Shown piece after piece: positions 53,631-63,131 of a DNA stretch of 64,000 nt (position 1 is the stretch's first letter; each line of letters opens with the position of its first letter). Below the pieces are notes generated by a model. It was not told the DNA's origin and made no database searches. It saw nothing but the letters and a program-made list of their open reading frames with translations. The DNA comes from Tatumella sp. JGM91 (GTDB lineage: Bacteria > Pseudomonadota > Gammaproteobacteria > Enterobacterales > Enterobacteriaceae), in NCBI RefSeq assembly GCF_018257575.1, contig NZ_JAERJP010000001.1, forward strand, positions 248,001 through 312,000, read 5' to 3'. Position numbers and translations under genes: made by a program.

Positions 53631-53778
53631 AATTATCTCTCTATTCAATAATGTTTATAAATGCCCCGACAGGGGGTAGCAGATATGTTACTTGCGAGTT
53701 TTCAGGAAACAAGAAAAATTACGCGAAGCAGGATGATTTCACGGTAAAAGAGAGAGAATAGCTGCTCTCCGCAGCTAT

Positions 53779-54999
53779 TCAACTGGCGCGCCTGACCGCA
53801 GGCAGGTCAAAAGCTTTTTGCAGGGCCCGGACAAATGACTGGTCGTGACAAATGGTTTTTCCGGGGCTGTCTGAAAGCTTGGCGACAGGTTTACCATTAC
53901 AGCTGACCAGCTTAATCACAATATTCAGAGGTTCGGTTTCCGGAATATCACAGGTCAGGCGGGTTCCGACACCGAAAACAACCCGGATCTGGCTGTCAAA
54001 GTGACGATACAGATCCAGTGCTTTGTTCAGTGTCAGGCTATCGGAAAATACCAGGGTTTTGGTCTGCGGGTCGATACCCAGTTTGCGGTAGTGAGCAATA
54101 ACTTTTTCACCCCATTCCCGCGGGTCTCCTGAATCGTGGCGCAGTCCCTGATAGTGGCTGGCAAAGTGACTATCAAAATCACGCAGGAAAACATCGGTGC
54201 TGATACAATCTGTCAGCGCAATCCCCAGCTGGTCCTGATATTCGTCCAGCCATACCTGTAAGGCAACCCGCTGACTGTTAGCCAAATCAGGACTGATTTG
54301 CTGGTGGGCCTGAAACCATTCGTGGGCCTGGGTGCCGACGGGGCTAATATCAAGGCGTCGTGCAAGATCATAATTACTGGTGCCAGCCAGCCAGCTGACA
54401 TCCTGTTTCAGGGTTTCCACGACTGCCTGCTGTACCGGACGCGAGAAGCGGCGACGGGTGCCGAAATCCATCAGACGAAAACGGCTCAAATCGAGACCGG
54501 CAGAGGCGTGGTTAAATTCCGCCAGCTTTTGCTGCAAATAATCGACTGCCTGAGTCACACCGTGGTCAGGAGAGCGATCACGATGAACCAGTTCGCTAAT
54601 CATCGCCAGTAACGGGACTTCCCACAAAATCACATCGACCCACAGGCCGCTGATAGTGATCACCAGCTTGCCCTGTTGATCGGTAACTGACACCTGTTGT
54701 GAATTAAAACGGAAGTTTCTGAGCCATCGCAGATAATCAGTGCTGAAAAACGGAAGGGTGCTCAGGTAGTTATACTCTTCGGGAGTTAATGCCAGCGATT
54801 GCATCAGCTGAATTTGCTGACGAATTTCCGCGGCATACCGGCCCGGGAGCTGTTCACCCCGGCAGCGGAATTCTGCGGTCACTGAGACATCACGATAACG
54901 ATGATAAACCGCTTGCTGCATATGAAGCTTATAAGCATCAGTGTCCAGCAATGAAGTAAGTATCGGGGAAGCATGTCGTTTCATGGTGCGTATCTGCAT
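53779..54999 (-). CDS. pncB: Nicotinate phosphoribosyltransferase
   Basis: A 406-residue enzyme of NAD salvage that makes nicotinate mononucleotide with PRPP and ATP hydrolysis. Conserved blocks are [36 protein letters not shown] with the phosphorylated histidine region THEWFQAHQ-like [10 protein letters not shown], and [12 protein letters not shown]. The start is open: ATG at 54999 has GGAACAGG close upstream, while ATG at 54984 ([14 protein letters not shown]) fits the E. coli length better but lacks a site at proper distance. It is divergent from pepN around a CRP-like site. I saw no NadR box. Confidence 0.95.
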   Translation of the reverse strand: MQIRTMKRHASPILTSLLDTDAYKLHMQQAVYHRYRDVSVTAEFRCRGEQLPGRYAAEIRQQIQLMQSLALTPEEYNYLSTLPFFSTDYLRWLRNFRFNSQQVSVTDQQGKLVITISGLWVDVILWEVPLLAMISELVHRDRSPDHGVTQAVDYLQQKLAEFNHASAGLDLSRFRLMDFGTRRRFSRPVQQAVVETLKQDVSWLAGTSNYDLARRLDISPVGTQAHEWFQAHQQISPDLANSQRVALQVWLDEYQDQLGIALTDCISTDVFLRDFDSHFASHYQGLRHDSGDPREWGEKVIAHYRKLGIDPQTKTLVFSDSLTLNKALDLYRHFDSQIRVVFGVGTRLTCDIPETEPLNIVIKLVSCNGKPVAKLSDSPGKTICHDQSFVRALQKAFDLPAVRRAS

Positions 55000-55081
55000 C
55001 CTGTTCCGCGGCGCCCGGGGCTGGCCTGGTGAAAGTTAAGAATATTAAACAACAGTTGCAGTATAACCTGATCCCGGGAAA

Positions 55082-55097
55082 AGTGAATCAGATCACA
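55082..55097. promoter_or_regulatory. Predicted CRP site between pncB and pepN
   Basis: AGTGAATCAGATCACA matches the CRP consensus TGTGA-N6-TCACA at nine of ten fixed positions. It lies 83 bases from the pncB start and 152 from the pepN start, so it could serve either divergent gene. Confidence 0.6.
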
Positions 55098-55248
55098 ACA
55101 CACTTTATGCGGTCAGGTCGAGATTAAATTGTGCCAGATGTTAAAAAAATGTACATAATAAGTTCGCTTATACTTTCGTCTGGAAACCCATGCGTAAGAA
55201 GCATAAACTCGGGATTTAAGACTATTTTTCTAAGGCTGAGAAGGAATG

Positions 55249-57864
55249 ATGACAGATCAACCGCAAATTAAGTATCGTCACGATTATCAGGCACCGGACT
55301 TCACTATCACTGATATTGATCTGAGTTTTGATCTTGATGAACAACAGACCAGAGTGGCTGCAGTGAGCCAGGTTAAACGTCTGAATGATCAGGCTGCGGC
55401 ACTGGTTTTGCAGGGGGAATCATTAACCTTACATTCTATTGCTATCGACGGTGTTACATGGGAAGACTACCTTATTGAGGGCAATCTGCTGACCATAAAC
55501 AACGTACCTGCACAGTTCAGTCTGCAAATAATTAATACCATTCATCCGGACCAGAATACCGCCCTTGAAGGCTTGTACAAATCCGGGGATGCACTCTGTA
55601 CTCAGTGTGAAGCTGAAGGGTTCCACCATATTACCTGGTACACCGACCGCCCGGATGTACTGGCGCGTTTTACGACAACGATTACTGCCGACAAGAAAAA
55701 ATACCCTTATTTACTGTCCAACGGTAACCGGGTTGACTCGGGAGAGGCTGAAAATGGCCGTCACTGGGTAAAATGGCAGGATCCGTTCCCGAAGCCCTGT
55801 TACCTGTTTGCGCTGGTGGCCGGTGAATTTGATGTCCTGCGTGACAGTTTTACCACCCGTTCAGGCCGTGAGGTTGCACTGGAAATTTTTGTCGACCAGG
55901 GAAATCTTGACCGTGCTGACTGGGCAATGACCTCACTGAAACAGAGTATGAAGTGGGATGAAGAACGTTTCGACCTGGAATACGATCTGGATATCTTCAT
56001 GATTGTCGCGGTTGATTTCTTCAATATGGGGGCAATGGAAAACAAAGGGCTGAATGTTTTTAACTCTAAATATGTGCTCGCCAAAGCAGAAACCGCGACC
56101 GACAAAGATTATCTGGGTATTGAAGCCGTTATCGGACATGAATATTTCCATAACTGGACCGGTAACCGTGTCACTTGCCGTGACTGGTTCCAGTTAAGCC
56201 TTAAGGAAGGCCTGACCGTGTTCCGTGACCAGGAATTCAGTTCTGATTTAGGTTCCCGGCCGGTCAACCGCATTGATAACGTACGGGTTATGCGCGGGGC
56301 ACAGTTTGCTGAAGATGCCAGTCCGATGGCACACCCGATCCGGCCCGAGCAGGTCATGGAAATGAATAATTTCTACACCCTGACCGTCTATGAAAAAGGC
56401 TCAGAAGTTATCCGTATGATGCATACCTTATTGGGCGAAGATAAATTCCAGCAGGGTATGAAACTCTATTTCCGTCGCCATGACGGCAGTGCTGCAACCT
56501 GTGATGATTTTGTACAGGCGATGGAAGATGCGTCCGGGGTTGATCTTACCCAGTTCCGCCGCTGGTACAGCCAGTCGGGGACTCCGGTACTGACGGTGCA
56601 GGATGAATATGATCCGCATACTGAGACTTATAAACTGCATGTGAAACAGCATACACCGGCCACTGCGGATCAGACTGAAAAACTGCCATTACATATCCCG
56701 CTGGATATCGAACTTTACGACGGACAAGGCGAGGTTATCCCGCTACAGTACCAGGGGCAACCGATAGCTTCGGTACTCAATGTGACTCAGGCTGAGCAAA
56801 CTTTCGTGTTTGATAAAGTATACTTCCAGCCAGTGCCGTCTCTGCTGCGGGAGTTTTCGGCACCGGTCAAACTCGACTATCAGTGGAGCGATGCTCAGCT
56901 GACTTTCCTGATGCAGCATGCACGTAATGATTTTTCTCGCTGGGATGCGGCACAAAGTCTGCTGACCACCTATGTGAAGCTGAACGTATTACGTTTCAGC
57001 CAGAAACAGCCATTATCGCTGCCGAAACACGTTGCTGAAGCCTTCCGTACTCTGTTGCAGGATAACACCAGTGACCCGGCGCTGAGAGCCTTGATCCTCA
57101 GCCTGCCATCAGAAAATGAAATGGCAGAATGGTTCAGCGTTATCGATCCTCTGGCGATTTCTGCTGTCAGAACCTCAATGATCCGTACCCTGGCAAAAGA
57201 GCTGCACAATGAGCTGCTGGAAGCCTGGCAGCAGAACCAGTGTGGTGAGTATCGTGTGGTGCAGCAGGATATTGGAAAACGGGCCCTGAAAAATGTCTGT
57301 CTGAGTTATCTGGTGTTTGGTGATCCACTGGCCGCCGATGCTCTGGTTCGCCAGCAATACCTGCAGGCAAACAATATGACGGATGCGCTGGCAGCCTTAA
57401 GCGCAGCGGTATCTGCACAATTGCCTTGTGTCGATGAACTGTTGCAGCAATGGGATGAACGCTGGCATCAGGACGGGCTGGTCATGGATAAATGGTTTAT
57501 GCTGCAAGCGACCAGCCCGGCGGCAGATGTGTTATCACGGGTTGAACAGTTGCTGACACACCGTTCCTTTACCATGAGTAACCCTAACCGGGTCCGCTCA
57601 CTGATCGGTGCCTTTGCTTCGGCAAACCCGTCTGCGTTCCATGCTGCCGATGGCAGTGGTTATCGTTTTCTGACCCGTATGCTAACTGACCTGAATAAAC
57701 GCAATCCGCAGATCGCGTCCCGTCTGATTGAACCGTTAATTCGCCTGAAACGTTATGACAGTCAGCGTCAGCAACTGATGCGTGAAGCATTAGAACAGCT
57801 GAAATCTCTGGACGATTTGTCGGGTGATTTATACGAAAAAATCACCCGCGCATTAGCGGCCTGA
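55249..57864 (+). CDS. pepN: Aminopeptidase N
   Basis: A broad-specificity M1 zinc aminopeptidase of 871 residues, the main aminopeptidase of the enterobacterial cytoplasm. I chose the second of two adjacent ATGs (55249). It is better spaced from AAGGA, and it puts the zinc ligands HEYFH at His297 and His301 with Glu320, the E. coli numbers. The exopeptidase signature is GAMEN. The C-terminal helical domain closes the active site. It has no signal peptide. A strong terminator follows. Confidence 0.97.
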   Translation: MTDQPQIKYRHDYQAPDFTITDIDLSFDLDEQQTRVAAVSQVKRLNDQAAALVLQGESLTLHSIAIDGVTWEDYLIEGNLLTINNVPAQFSLQIINTIHPDQNTALEGLYKSGDALCTQCEAEGFHHITWYTDRPDVLARFTTTITADKKKYPYLLSNGNRVDSGEAENGRHWVKWQDPFPKPCYLFALVAGEFDVLRDSFTTRSGREVALEIFVDQGNLDRADWAMTSLKQSMKWDEERFDLEYDLDIFMIVAVDFFNMGAMENKGLNVFNSKYVLAKAETATDKDYLGIEAVIGHEYFHNWTGNRVTCRDWFQLSLKEGLTVFRDQEFSSDLGSRPVNRIDNVRVMRGAQFAEDASPMAHPIRPEQVMEMNNFYTLTVYEKGSEVIRMMHTLLGEDKFQQGMKLYFRRHDGSAATCDDFVQAMEDASGVDLTQFRRWYSQSGTPVLTVQDEYDPHTETYKLHVKQHTPATADQTEKLPLHIPLDIELYDGQGEVIPLQYQGQPIASVLNVTQAEQTFVFDKVYFQPVPSLLREFSAPVKLDYQWSDAQLTFLMQHARNDFSRWDAAQSLLTTYVKLNVLRFSQKQPLSLPKHVAEAFRTLLQDNTSDPALRALILSLPSENEMAEWFSVIDPLAISAVRTSMIRTLAKELHNELLEAWQQNQCGEYRVVQQDIGKRALKNVCLSYLVFGDPLAADALVRQQYLQANNMTDALAALSAAVSAQLPCVDELLQQWDERWHQDGLVMDKWFMLQATSPAADVLSRVEQLLTHRSFTMSNPNRVRSLIGAFASANPSAFHAADGSGYRFLTRMLTDLNKRNPQIASRLIEPLIRLKRYDSQRQQLMREALEQLKSLDDLSGDLYEKITRALAA

Positions 57865-57891
57865 TTACTGGTTAAAGACAGCACAGTGACG

Positions 57892-57922
57892 AAACCACCG
57901 GCAATGACCGGTGGTTTTTTTT
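57892..57922 (+). terminator. Intrinsic terminator of pepN
   Basis: AACCACCGG pairs with CCGGTGGTT around CAATGA and is followed by a run of T. It lies 28 bases after the pepN stop. Confidence 0.88.
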
Positions 57923-58020
57923 GCATCTTAAATAATAAGTTTATTTGATACCCCTCAGGATCTGCGGGCAGTTTGCGGGTTAAATTTACTTTTGTCCGAA
58001 AGCTCTTTACCATTCCGGCG

Positions 58021-58036
58021 CAGAAAACGTTTCAGC
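58021..58036. promoter_or_regulatory. Possible PurR operator upstream of pyrD
   Basis: CAGAAAACGTTTCAGC keeps the AAACGTTT core and the flanking G positions of the PurR consensus (10 of 16 bases). It lies 39 bases before the pyrD start. PurR repression of pyrD is known in E. coli; the match here is only moderate. Confidence 0.4.
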
Positions 58037-58074
58037 CTGACCCCTAACCGCGACCAGTGTTTCCAGGAGAGTGC

Positions 58075-59085
58075 ATGTTATATCCAATCATCCGCCCTGC
58101 ATTATTTAAACTTGACCCCGAGCATGCTCATGAGCTGTCAATAAAACAGCTGAAATTACTTCAGGGAACCGCATTTGAGCGTCTGATCCATCAGTCTGTG
58201 CCTTCAAAGCCGGTAACTTGCATGGGTCTGCAGTTTGATAACCCGCTCGGCCTGGCGGCCGGATTAGATAAAAATGCCGAATGTATTGATGCATTTGGTG
58301 CAATGGGTTTCGGATTTGTTGAAGTCGGTACCGTCACGCCACGTCCCCAGCCAGGCAATGATAAGCCTCGTTTATTCCGGCTGGTGGAGGCCGAAGGAAT
58401 TATTAACCGGATGGGGTTTAATAACCACGGGGTTGATCATCTGGTCGAAAATGTAAAAAAAGCAAAATTTCGCGGTATTATCGGGATCAATATCGGAAAA
58501 AATAAAGATACACCTGTTGAGCAGGGTAAAGATGATTACCTGACATGTATGGAAAAAACTTATGCCCATGCCGGTTATATTGCCATTAATATATCTTCAC
58601 CGAATACTCCGGGCTTACGGACATTACAATACGGCGAAGCGTTAGATGATTTGCTGTCAGCAATAAAAGAGAAACAACAGGAATTACAACGCAGACATTT
58701 AAAATATGTGCCTGTCGCGGTAAAGATCGCGCCGGATCTTTCAGAAGAAGAATTGATCCAGGTTGCCGACAGTTTAGTCCGTCATAATATTGATGGTGTG
58801 ATTGCGACGAATACCACCCTGGATCGGTCGCTGGTTGAAGGATTGAAATATGCAGGAGAAGCAGGCGGGCTTAGTGGCCGTCCTGTTCAGCTACGCAGTA
58901 CCGAAATTATTCGTCGGCTGAGTAAAGAATTAAACGGGCGGTTACCTGTTATCGGGGTGGGCGGGATTGATTCTTTAATGGCAGCGAAGGAAAAACTCGC
59001 GGCAGGAGCTACGCTGGTTCAACTATATTCAGGATTTATTTATAAAGGTCCCGGACTTATCCGGGATATCCTGAGGGATATTTAA
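58075..59085 (+). CDS. pyrD: Dihydroorotate dehydrogenase (quinone), class 2
   Basis: A 336-residue membrane-associated flavoenzyme of pyrimidine synthesis that oxidises dihydroorotate with ubiquinone. ATG at 58075 follows AGGAGAG and gives the E. coli length; an ATG six codons earlier is in frame. The N-terminal helices ([20 protein letters not shown]) are the class 2 membrane-docking extension. FMN and active-site blocks are [34 protein letters not shown] with the catalytic serine, and GVGGIDS. A terminator follows. Confidence 0.97.
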   Translation: MLYPIIRPALFKLDPEHAHELSIKQLKLLQGTAFERLIHQSVPSKPVTCMGLQFDNPLGLAAGLDKNAECIDAFGAMGFGFVEVGTVTPRPQPGNDKPRLFRLVEAEGIINRMGFNNHGVDHLVENVKKAKFRGIIGINIGKNKDTPVEQGKDDYLTCMEKTYAHAGYIAINISSPNTPGLRTLQYGEALDDLLSAIKEKQQELQRRHLKYVPVAVKIAPDLSEEELIQVADSLVRHNIDGVIATNTTLDRSLVEGLKYAGEAGGLSGRPVQLRSTEIIRRLSKELNGRLPVIGVGGIDSLMAAKEKLAAGATLVQLYSGFIYKGPGLIRDILRDI

Positions 59086-59105
59086 GCACAATAAGTTTAT
59101 TATTT

Positions 59106-59142
59106 AGCCAGAGGGGTTTCTTTATTCCTCTGGCTCGTTTAT
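59106..59142 (+). terminator. Intrinsic terminator of pyrD
   Basis: AGCCAGAGG (59106-59114) pairs with CCTCTGGCT (59127-59135) and is followed by CGTTTATATTTTA. It lies 21 bases after the pyrD stop. Confidence 0.78.
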
Positions 59143-59247
59143 ATTTTATCCGGATTATACTCAGCAGGATCGGTTTAGTTATTCAGAACAGGCTGTGATT
59201 TATATTCAGGAAAGAGATTTCCACCGTAATGAGAGAGGCGGCTAGAG

Positions 59248-59790
59248 ATGACATTAAAGCCCGATGATCGCTGGCAATGGTATTACGATGATGTCCGGGA
59301 TCGTATGATGCTTGATTTAACCGAAGGGCTGCACTTCTGTTCCCGTTTTCCTAAAAAAATGCTGACGCCCGATGCATTTGAACCGCAGCGTTTTTGTGTT
59401 GATGATGCTGCCGGTTTTTTCAATTTCGATGAAAAATGTCGTGCTGTTAACTTTAGTCATCAGCAACGGGCTGAATTGGTGTTAAATGCGCTGGTAGCCA
59501 GCCGTTTTCTGAAACCACTGATGCCAAAAAGCTGGCATTTTGTTGCCTGTCATTCCGGCTGGCAACCGGAAGCAGGGCAACTGGCGGAAGCAATCCTCTC
59601 TGATACCGGTCAGCCGGCACGTTTGCTGGTGGTTGAAACGGGCAGCAATGCTGCACTGTGTGTTGTTGCCCAGAGTTCGCTGGAATTATCAGGAAAAAGG
59701 CTGTTACTGGGTGATGCCATTAAAATTATGTACGATCGGCTGCGTCCCGCGGACACCGCCGGCGAATTCTCCCTGGAACAGGCCGGTTAA
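59248..59790 (+). CDS. zapC: ZapC, Z-ring stabilising protein
   Basis: A 180-residue cytoplasmic division factor that bundles FtsZ filaments in enterobacteria. It matches E. coli ZapC in length and sequence ([52 protein letters not shown], and the C-terminal FSLEQA). It stands between pyrD and the convergent ycbX, as in E. coli, with only two bases between the stops. Its promoter probably lies in the 160 bases after the pyrD terminator. Confidence 0.95.
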   Translation: MTLKPDDRWQWYYDDVRDRMMLDLTEGLHFCSRFPKKMLTPDAFEPQRFCVDDAAGFFNFDEKCRAVNFSHQQRAELVLNALVASRFLKPLMPKSWHFVACHSGWQPEAGQLAEAILSDTGQPARLLVVETGSNAALCVVAQSSLELSGKRLLLGDAIKIMYDRLRPADTAGEFSLEQAG

Positions 59791-59792
59791 TC

Positions 59793-60905
59793 TCAGTCAC
59801 TTTCCAGAACGACGGCACTGCGCGGTATACAGCTACAACTCAGTACTTTGTCACCGTTAACTCCTGAAGCATTCAGTGCGGTGACCTCTCCGCTGACCAG
59901 AGTCAGCCGGCAACATCCGCAGGCACCCGCACGACATGAATAGGGGATACTGAATCCCGCCGCTTCCAGTTGCTCCAGAAGGATCTGCTGGTTATTACCA
60001 CGGAAGCTTTTTCCCTGATAGCGGATATCGATAATGGCATTATCCGTCTCTGGCCGGGCCACGGTTTGCTGACGTTGTGTCACTGTGTAGGGACGGGCGG
60101 GTTTTCTGGCCAGTACAGTAACATCATCGCCACAGCGGATGACGCCGCTGTTACGGGCGATCAAATTCAGGCCGAAATCGATATCACCACTGCTGTCTGC
60201 GGCCAGACGGAACATTTTCAGGGTTGTCATGGGTTCACCGGATGGGTGCTTAACTCCGCGTTCGGTACTGACCGTGGTGAAAATACAACGGCTGCAGGGT
60301 TTTGCCACATCGAACGTAATATCGCCGACCCGGATCACAGACCACTGATCTTCATCCCAGGCGCTTGCCCCCGCCACTACCAGATTCGGACGAAATTGTT
60401 CGAGACGGATCCCCGCCGGACAGCGATTCTGTAAATCATAAAAAGAAGACTGGTTGATCAACAGAAACGGGTAACCATCAGCAAAGCCGACCGGGATCTC
60501 CGGAAAACGCCTGACCCGGCGTGCAGGTTTAATACCGGTCCAGCGCAGTTGTACCGGATGAGGAAAAAACCGGCTCAGCCATTGGTTAATCACTTCGGGG
60601 GCGATACAGGAGGCAAAGTTGCTGCCCCAGACCTCGGCGGGTTCCACCTGCGGGCTGAAATCGTCAAATCTTACCAGCACCTGACTATTATCCGGCGCCT
60701 GGATAAACAGTCCTTCTGGCTGAACCAGCGGAGTAAATAGCACCATTTCCGGATACTGGCGGGCAGTAATAAACTTACCTTCAGTAGTGGTTACCATAAA
60801 CATCCGGTCCCAGGAAAGTCCCTGTGGTTGTACCAGTGACTGGGAAACAGCGGTACCGCGCATCGATTTTACCGGGTGAATAAATAACCGCGACAGACTG
60901 ATCAT
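59793..60905 (-). CDS. ycbX: YcbX, MOSC domain protein with C-terminal [2Fe-2S] ferredoxin domain
   Basis: A 370-residue molybdenum-cofactor protein which, in E. coli, reduces and detoxifies N-hydroxylated bases. The N-terminal beta-barrel domain (LSRLFIHPVKSMRG) and the MOSC domain (residues about 100-270, with the cofactor cysteine in KPCSRCIFTT) are followed by a plant-type ferredoxin domain from about residue 285. That domain carries CRAGACGCC and a later SCSC, giving the four cluster cysteines. Length is that of E. coli YcbX (369). It is divergent from rlmL. Confidence 0.96.
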   Translation of the reverse strand: MISLSRLFIHPVKSMRGTAVSQSLVQPQGLSWDRMFMVTTTEGKFITARQYPEMVLFTPLVQPEGLFIQAPDNSQVLVRFDDFSPQVEPAEVWGSNFASCIAPEVINQWLSRFFPHPVQLRWTGIKPARRVRRFPEIPVGFADGYPFLLINQSSFYDLQNRCPAGIRLEQFRPNLVVAGASAWDEDQWSVIRVGDITFDVAKPCSRCIFTTVSTERGVKHPSGEPMTTLKMFRLAADSSGDIDFGLNLIARNSGVIRCGDDVTVLARKPARPYTVTQRQQTVARPETDNAIIDIRYQGKSFRGNNQQILLEQLEAAGFSIPYSCRAGACGCCRLTLVSGEVTALNASGVNGDKVLSCSCIPRSAVVLESD

Positions 60906-60949
60906 AATTTCTCCGTTCCGGGCTTCTTGCTAATAAAGACGCTAACTTT

Positions 60950-60977
60950 ATGACATAGCGCTGTGATTCGCTATAAT
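60950..60977 (+). promoter_or_regulatory. Predicted sigma-70 promoter of rlmL
   Basis: ATGACA (60950-60955, five of six -35 bases) and a perfect TATAAT (60972-60977) are 16 bases apart. Transcription would start near 60984, leaving a leader of about 27 bases before the rlmL ATG at 61011. Confidence 0.65.
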
Positions 60978-61010
60978 GCGCAGCAATTTCCAATTAAGTA
61001 GACCAAAAAT

Positions 61011-63125
61011 ATGAATTCTCTGTTTGCCAGTACAGGCCGTGGGCTGGAAGAACTTTTAAAAACTGAGCTTGAAGCGTTAGGCGCTCAGGATATACAGCTG
61101 GTGCCGGGCGGTGTTCATTATCAGGGCGATGATAAAATGCTGTACCAAAGCCTGATGTGGAGCCGGCTTGCTTCGCGGATCCTGCTGCCATTAGGAGAGT
61201 TTGGTCTGTGGAGTGATCTTGATTTATATGTCGGCGCACAGTCGATTCCCTGGACCGAATTATTCGACAGCCAGCATAGTTTTGCGGTGCACTTCAGCGG
61301 CACCAATGACATTATCCGTAACAGCCAGTTCGGTGCTATGCGGGTAAAAGATGCCATTGTCGACAGTTTCACCCGTAAGAATCTGCCAAGGCCGGACGTT
61401 AACCGTGACGCTCCTGATATCCGCATCAATGCATGGCTGAACAAAGACAAAGTCAGCATTTCTCTTGACCTGAGCGGAGATGCGTTACATCAGCGTAATT
61501 ACCGTCAGCAGACCGGACAGGCACCATTAAAAGAAAATCTGGCGGCAGCCGTGGTACTACGATCAGGCTGGCGTCCGGGGACGCCGATGATCGACCCGAT
61601 GTGTGGCTCAGGTACTCTGCTGATTGAGGCTGCCATGATCGCCGCCGATCGTGCCCCGGGGCTGGCTCGTCAGCATTGGGGATTCACGGCCTGGAAAGGA
61701 CACAATGCCACCCTGTGGCAGGAAGTGACAGCTGATGCTAATCGCCGTGCCGGGCAGGCAATGCAGGGTAAAAAAGTGCGTTTTTATGGCTACGACAGCG
61801 ATCCGATTGTTATTCAGCGGGCACAGGCCAATGCACGCAAAGCGGGCATGAGTGCGTTTATCAGTTTTAAACGCCAGGATGTCTCACAGCTGACGAATCC
61901 GCTGGCTGCCGAAGATCAGGGGACCCTGCTCAGTAACCCGCCTTATGGCGAACGTTTGGAAAGTGAACCGGCGCTGATTGCACTGCACAGCCAGCTGGGC
62001 AGGATTGTGAAACGTGAATTTCCCGGCTGGACATTATCGCTGTTCAGTGGCTCCCCGGAACTGCTGAGCTGTCTGCAACTGCGTGCTGAGCGTCAGTTTA
62101 AAGCGAAAAATGGTCCGCTGGATTGTGTGCAGAAAAATTACCAGCTGATGGCCGGATCCGGTGAAGCAGGGCGGGAAATCGCCGGGGATTATGCTAACCG
62201 TCTGCGGAAAAATGTGAAAAAGCTGGATAAATGGGCGAAACAGGAAGGTATTGACGGTTACCGGATCTATGATGCCGACTTACCGGAATACAATATTGCT
62301 GTAGACCGTTATGCCGACTGGGTGATAATTCAGGAATATGCACCACCAAAAACAGTGGATGCACAGAAAGCACGACAGCGCCTGTTTGATGTGATCAGTG
62401 CCACCCTGACCGTATTGGATCTTCCGGCAAACCGGTTGGTGCTGAAAACCCGTGAGCGCCAGAAAGGTAAAAACCAGTATCAGAAATTAGGCGATAAAGG
62501 CGAATTTTTCCCGGTAAAAGAATATAACGCCCGATTGCTGGTCAATCTGACCGACTACCTGGATACCGGATTATTTATTGACCACCGTATTGCCCGTAAG
62601 ATGCTGGGCCAGATGAGTGAAGGGAAAGACTTTCTTAACCTGTTCGCATACACCGGCAGTGCCAGTGTTCATGCCGGACTGGGCGGAGCCCGCTCAACCA
62701 CGACGGTTGATATGTCACGCACCTACCTGGAATGGGCAGAGCGGAATTTACAACTGAATGGGCTGGCCGGCCGGGCACACCGTCTGATCCAGGCTGACTG
62801 TCTGAGCTGGCTGAAAGAAGCGACAGAATCTTTCGACCTGATCTTTATCGATCCGCCGACATTCTCAAACTCAAAACGGATGGAAGACAGCTTTGATGTT
62901 CAGCGTGACCATCTTGATCTGCTGCGTGATCTGCAGCGATTACTGCGTCGTGGCGGAACGATTATGTTCTCGAACAATAAGCGCGGGTTTAAAATGGACT
63001 TTGACGGGCTGGCGGCTCTCGGACTACAGGCCAATGAAATTACGCAAAAAACCCTTTCTCAGGACTTTGCCAGAAATAAACACATTCATAATTGCTGGCT
63101 GATTACTGCCGCGGGTAAGGAATAA
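61011..63125 (+). CDS. rlmL: RlmL (RlmKL), bifunctional 23S rRNA methyltransferase
   Basis: A 704-residue fusion enzyme that makes m2G2445 (RlmL half) and m7G2069 (RlmK half) in 23S rRNA. The N-terminal THUMP domain covers about residues 45-155. The first methyltransferase has [25 protein letters not shown] (shown in part) and the catalytic NPPYGERL. The second has [16 protein letters not shown], and [12 protein letters not shown] as its active-site loop. Both halves look intact and length is that of E. coli (702). uup follows after six bases, on the same strand. Confidence 0.97.
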   Translation: MNSLFASTGRGLEELLKTELEALGAQDIQLVPGGVHYQGDDKMLYQSLMWSRLASRILLPLGEFGLWSDLDLYVGAQSIPWTELFDSQHSFAVHFSGTNDIIRNSQFGAMRVKDAIVDSFTRKNLPRPDVNRDAPDIRINAWLNKDKVSISLDLSGDALHQRNYRQQTGQAPLKENLAAAVVLRSGWRPGTPMIDPMCGSGTLLIEAAMIAADRAPGLARQHWGFTAWKGHNATLWQEVTADANRRAGQAMQGKKVRFYGYDSDPIVIQRAQANARKAGMSAFISFKRQDVSQLTNPLAAEDQGTLLSNPPYGERLESEPALIALHSQLGRIVKREFPGWTLSLFSGSPELLSCLQLRAERQFKAKNGPLDCVQKNYQLMAGSGEAGREIAGDYANRLRKNVKKLDKWAKQEGIDGYRIYDADLPEYNIAVDRYADWVIIQEYAPPKTVDAQKARQRLFDVISATLTVLDLPANRLVLKTRERQKGKNQYQKLGDKGEFFPVKEYNARLLVNLTDYLDTGLFIDHRIARKMLGQMSEGKDFLNLFAYTGSASVHAGLGGARSTTTVDMSRTYLEWAERNLQLNGLAGRAHRLIQADCLSWLKEATESFDLIFIDPPTFSNSKRMEDSFDVQRDHLDLLRDLQRLLRRGGTIMFSNNKRGFKMDFDGLAALGLQANEITQKTLSQDFARNKHIHNCWLITAAGKE

Positions 63126-63131
63126 TTTTTT

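Noticed and set aside
55000-55245. NadR operator upstream of pncB
   Set aside because: ATTAAACAACA near 55043 faintly recalls the box, but the second half-site is missing.
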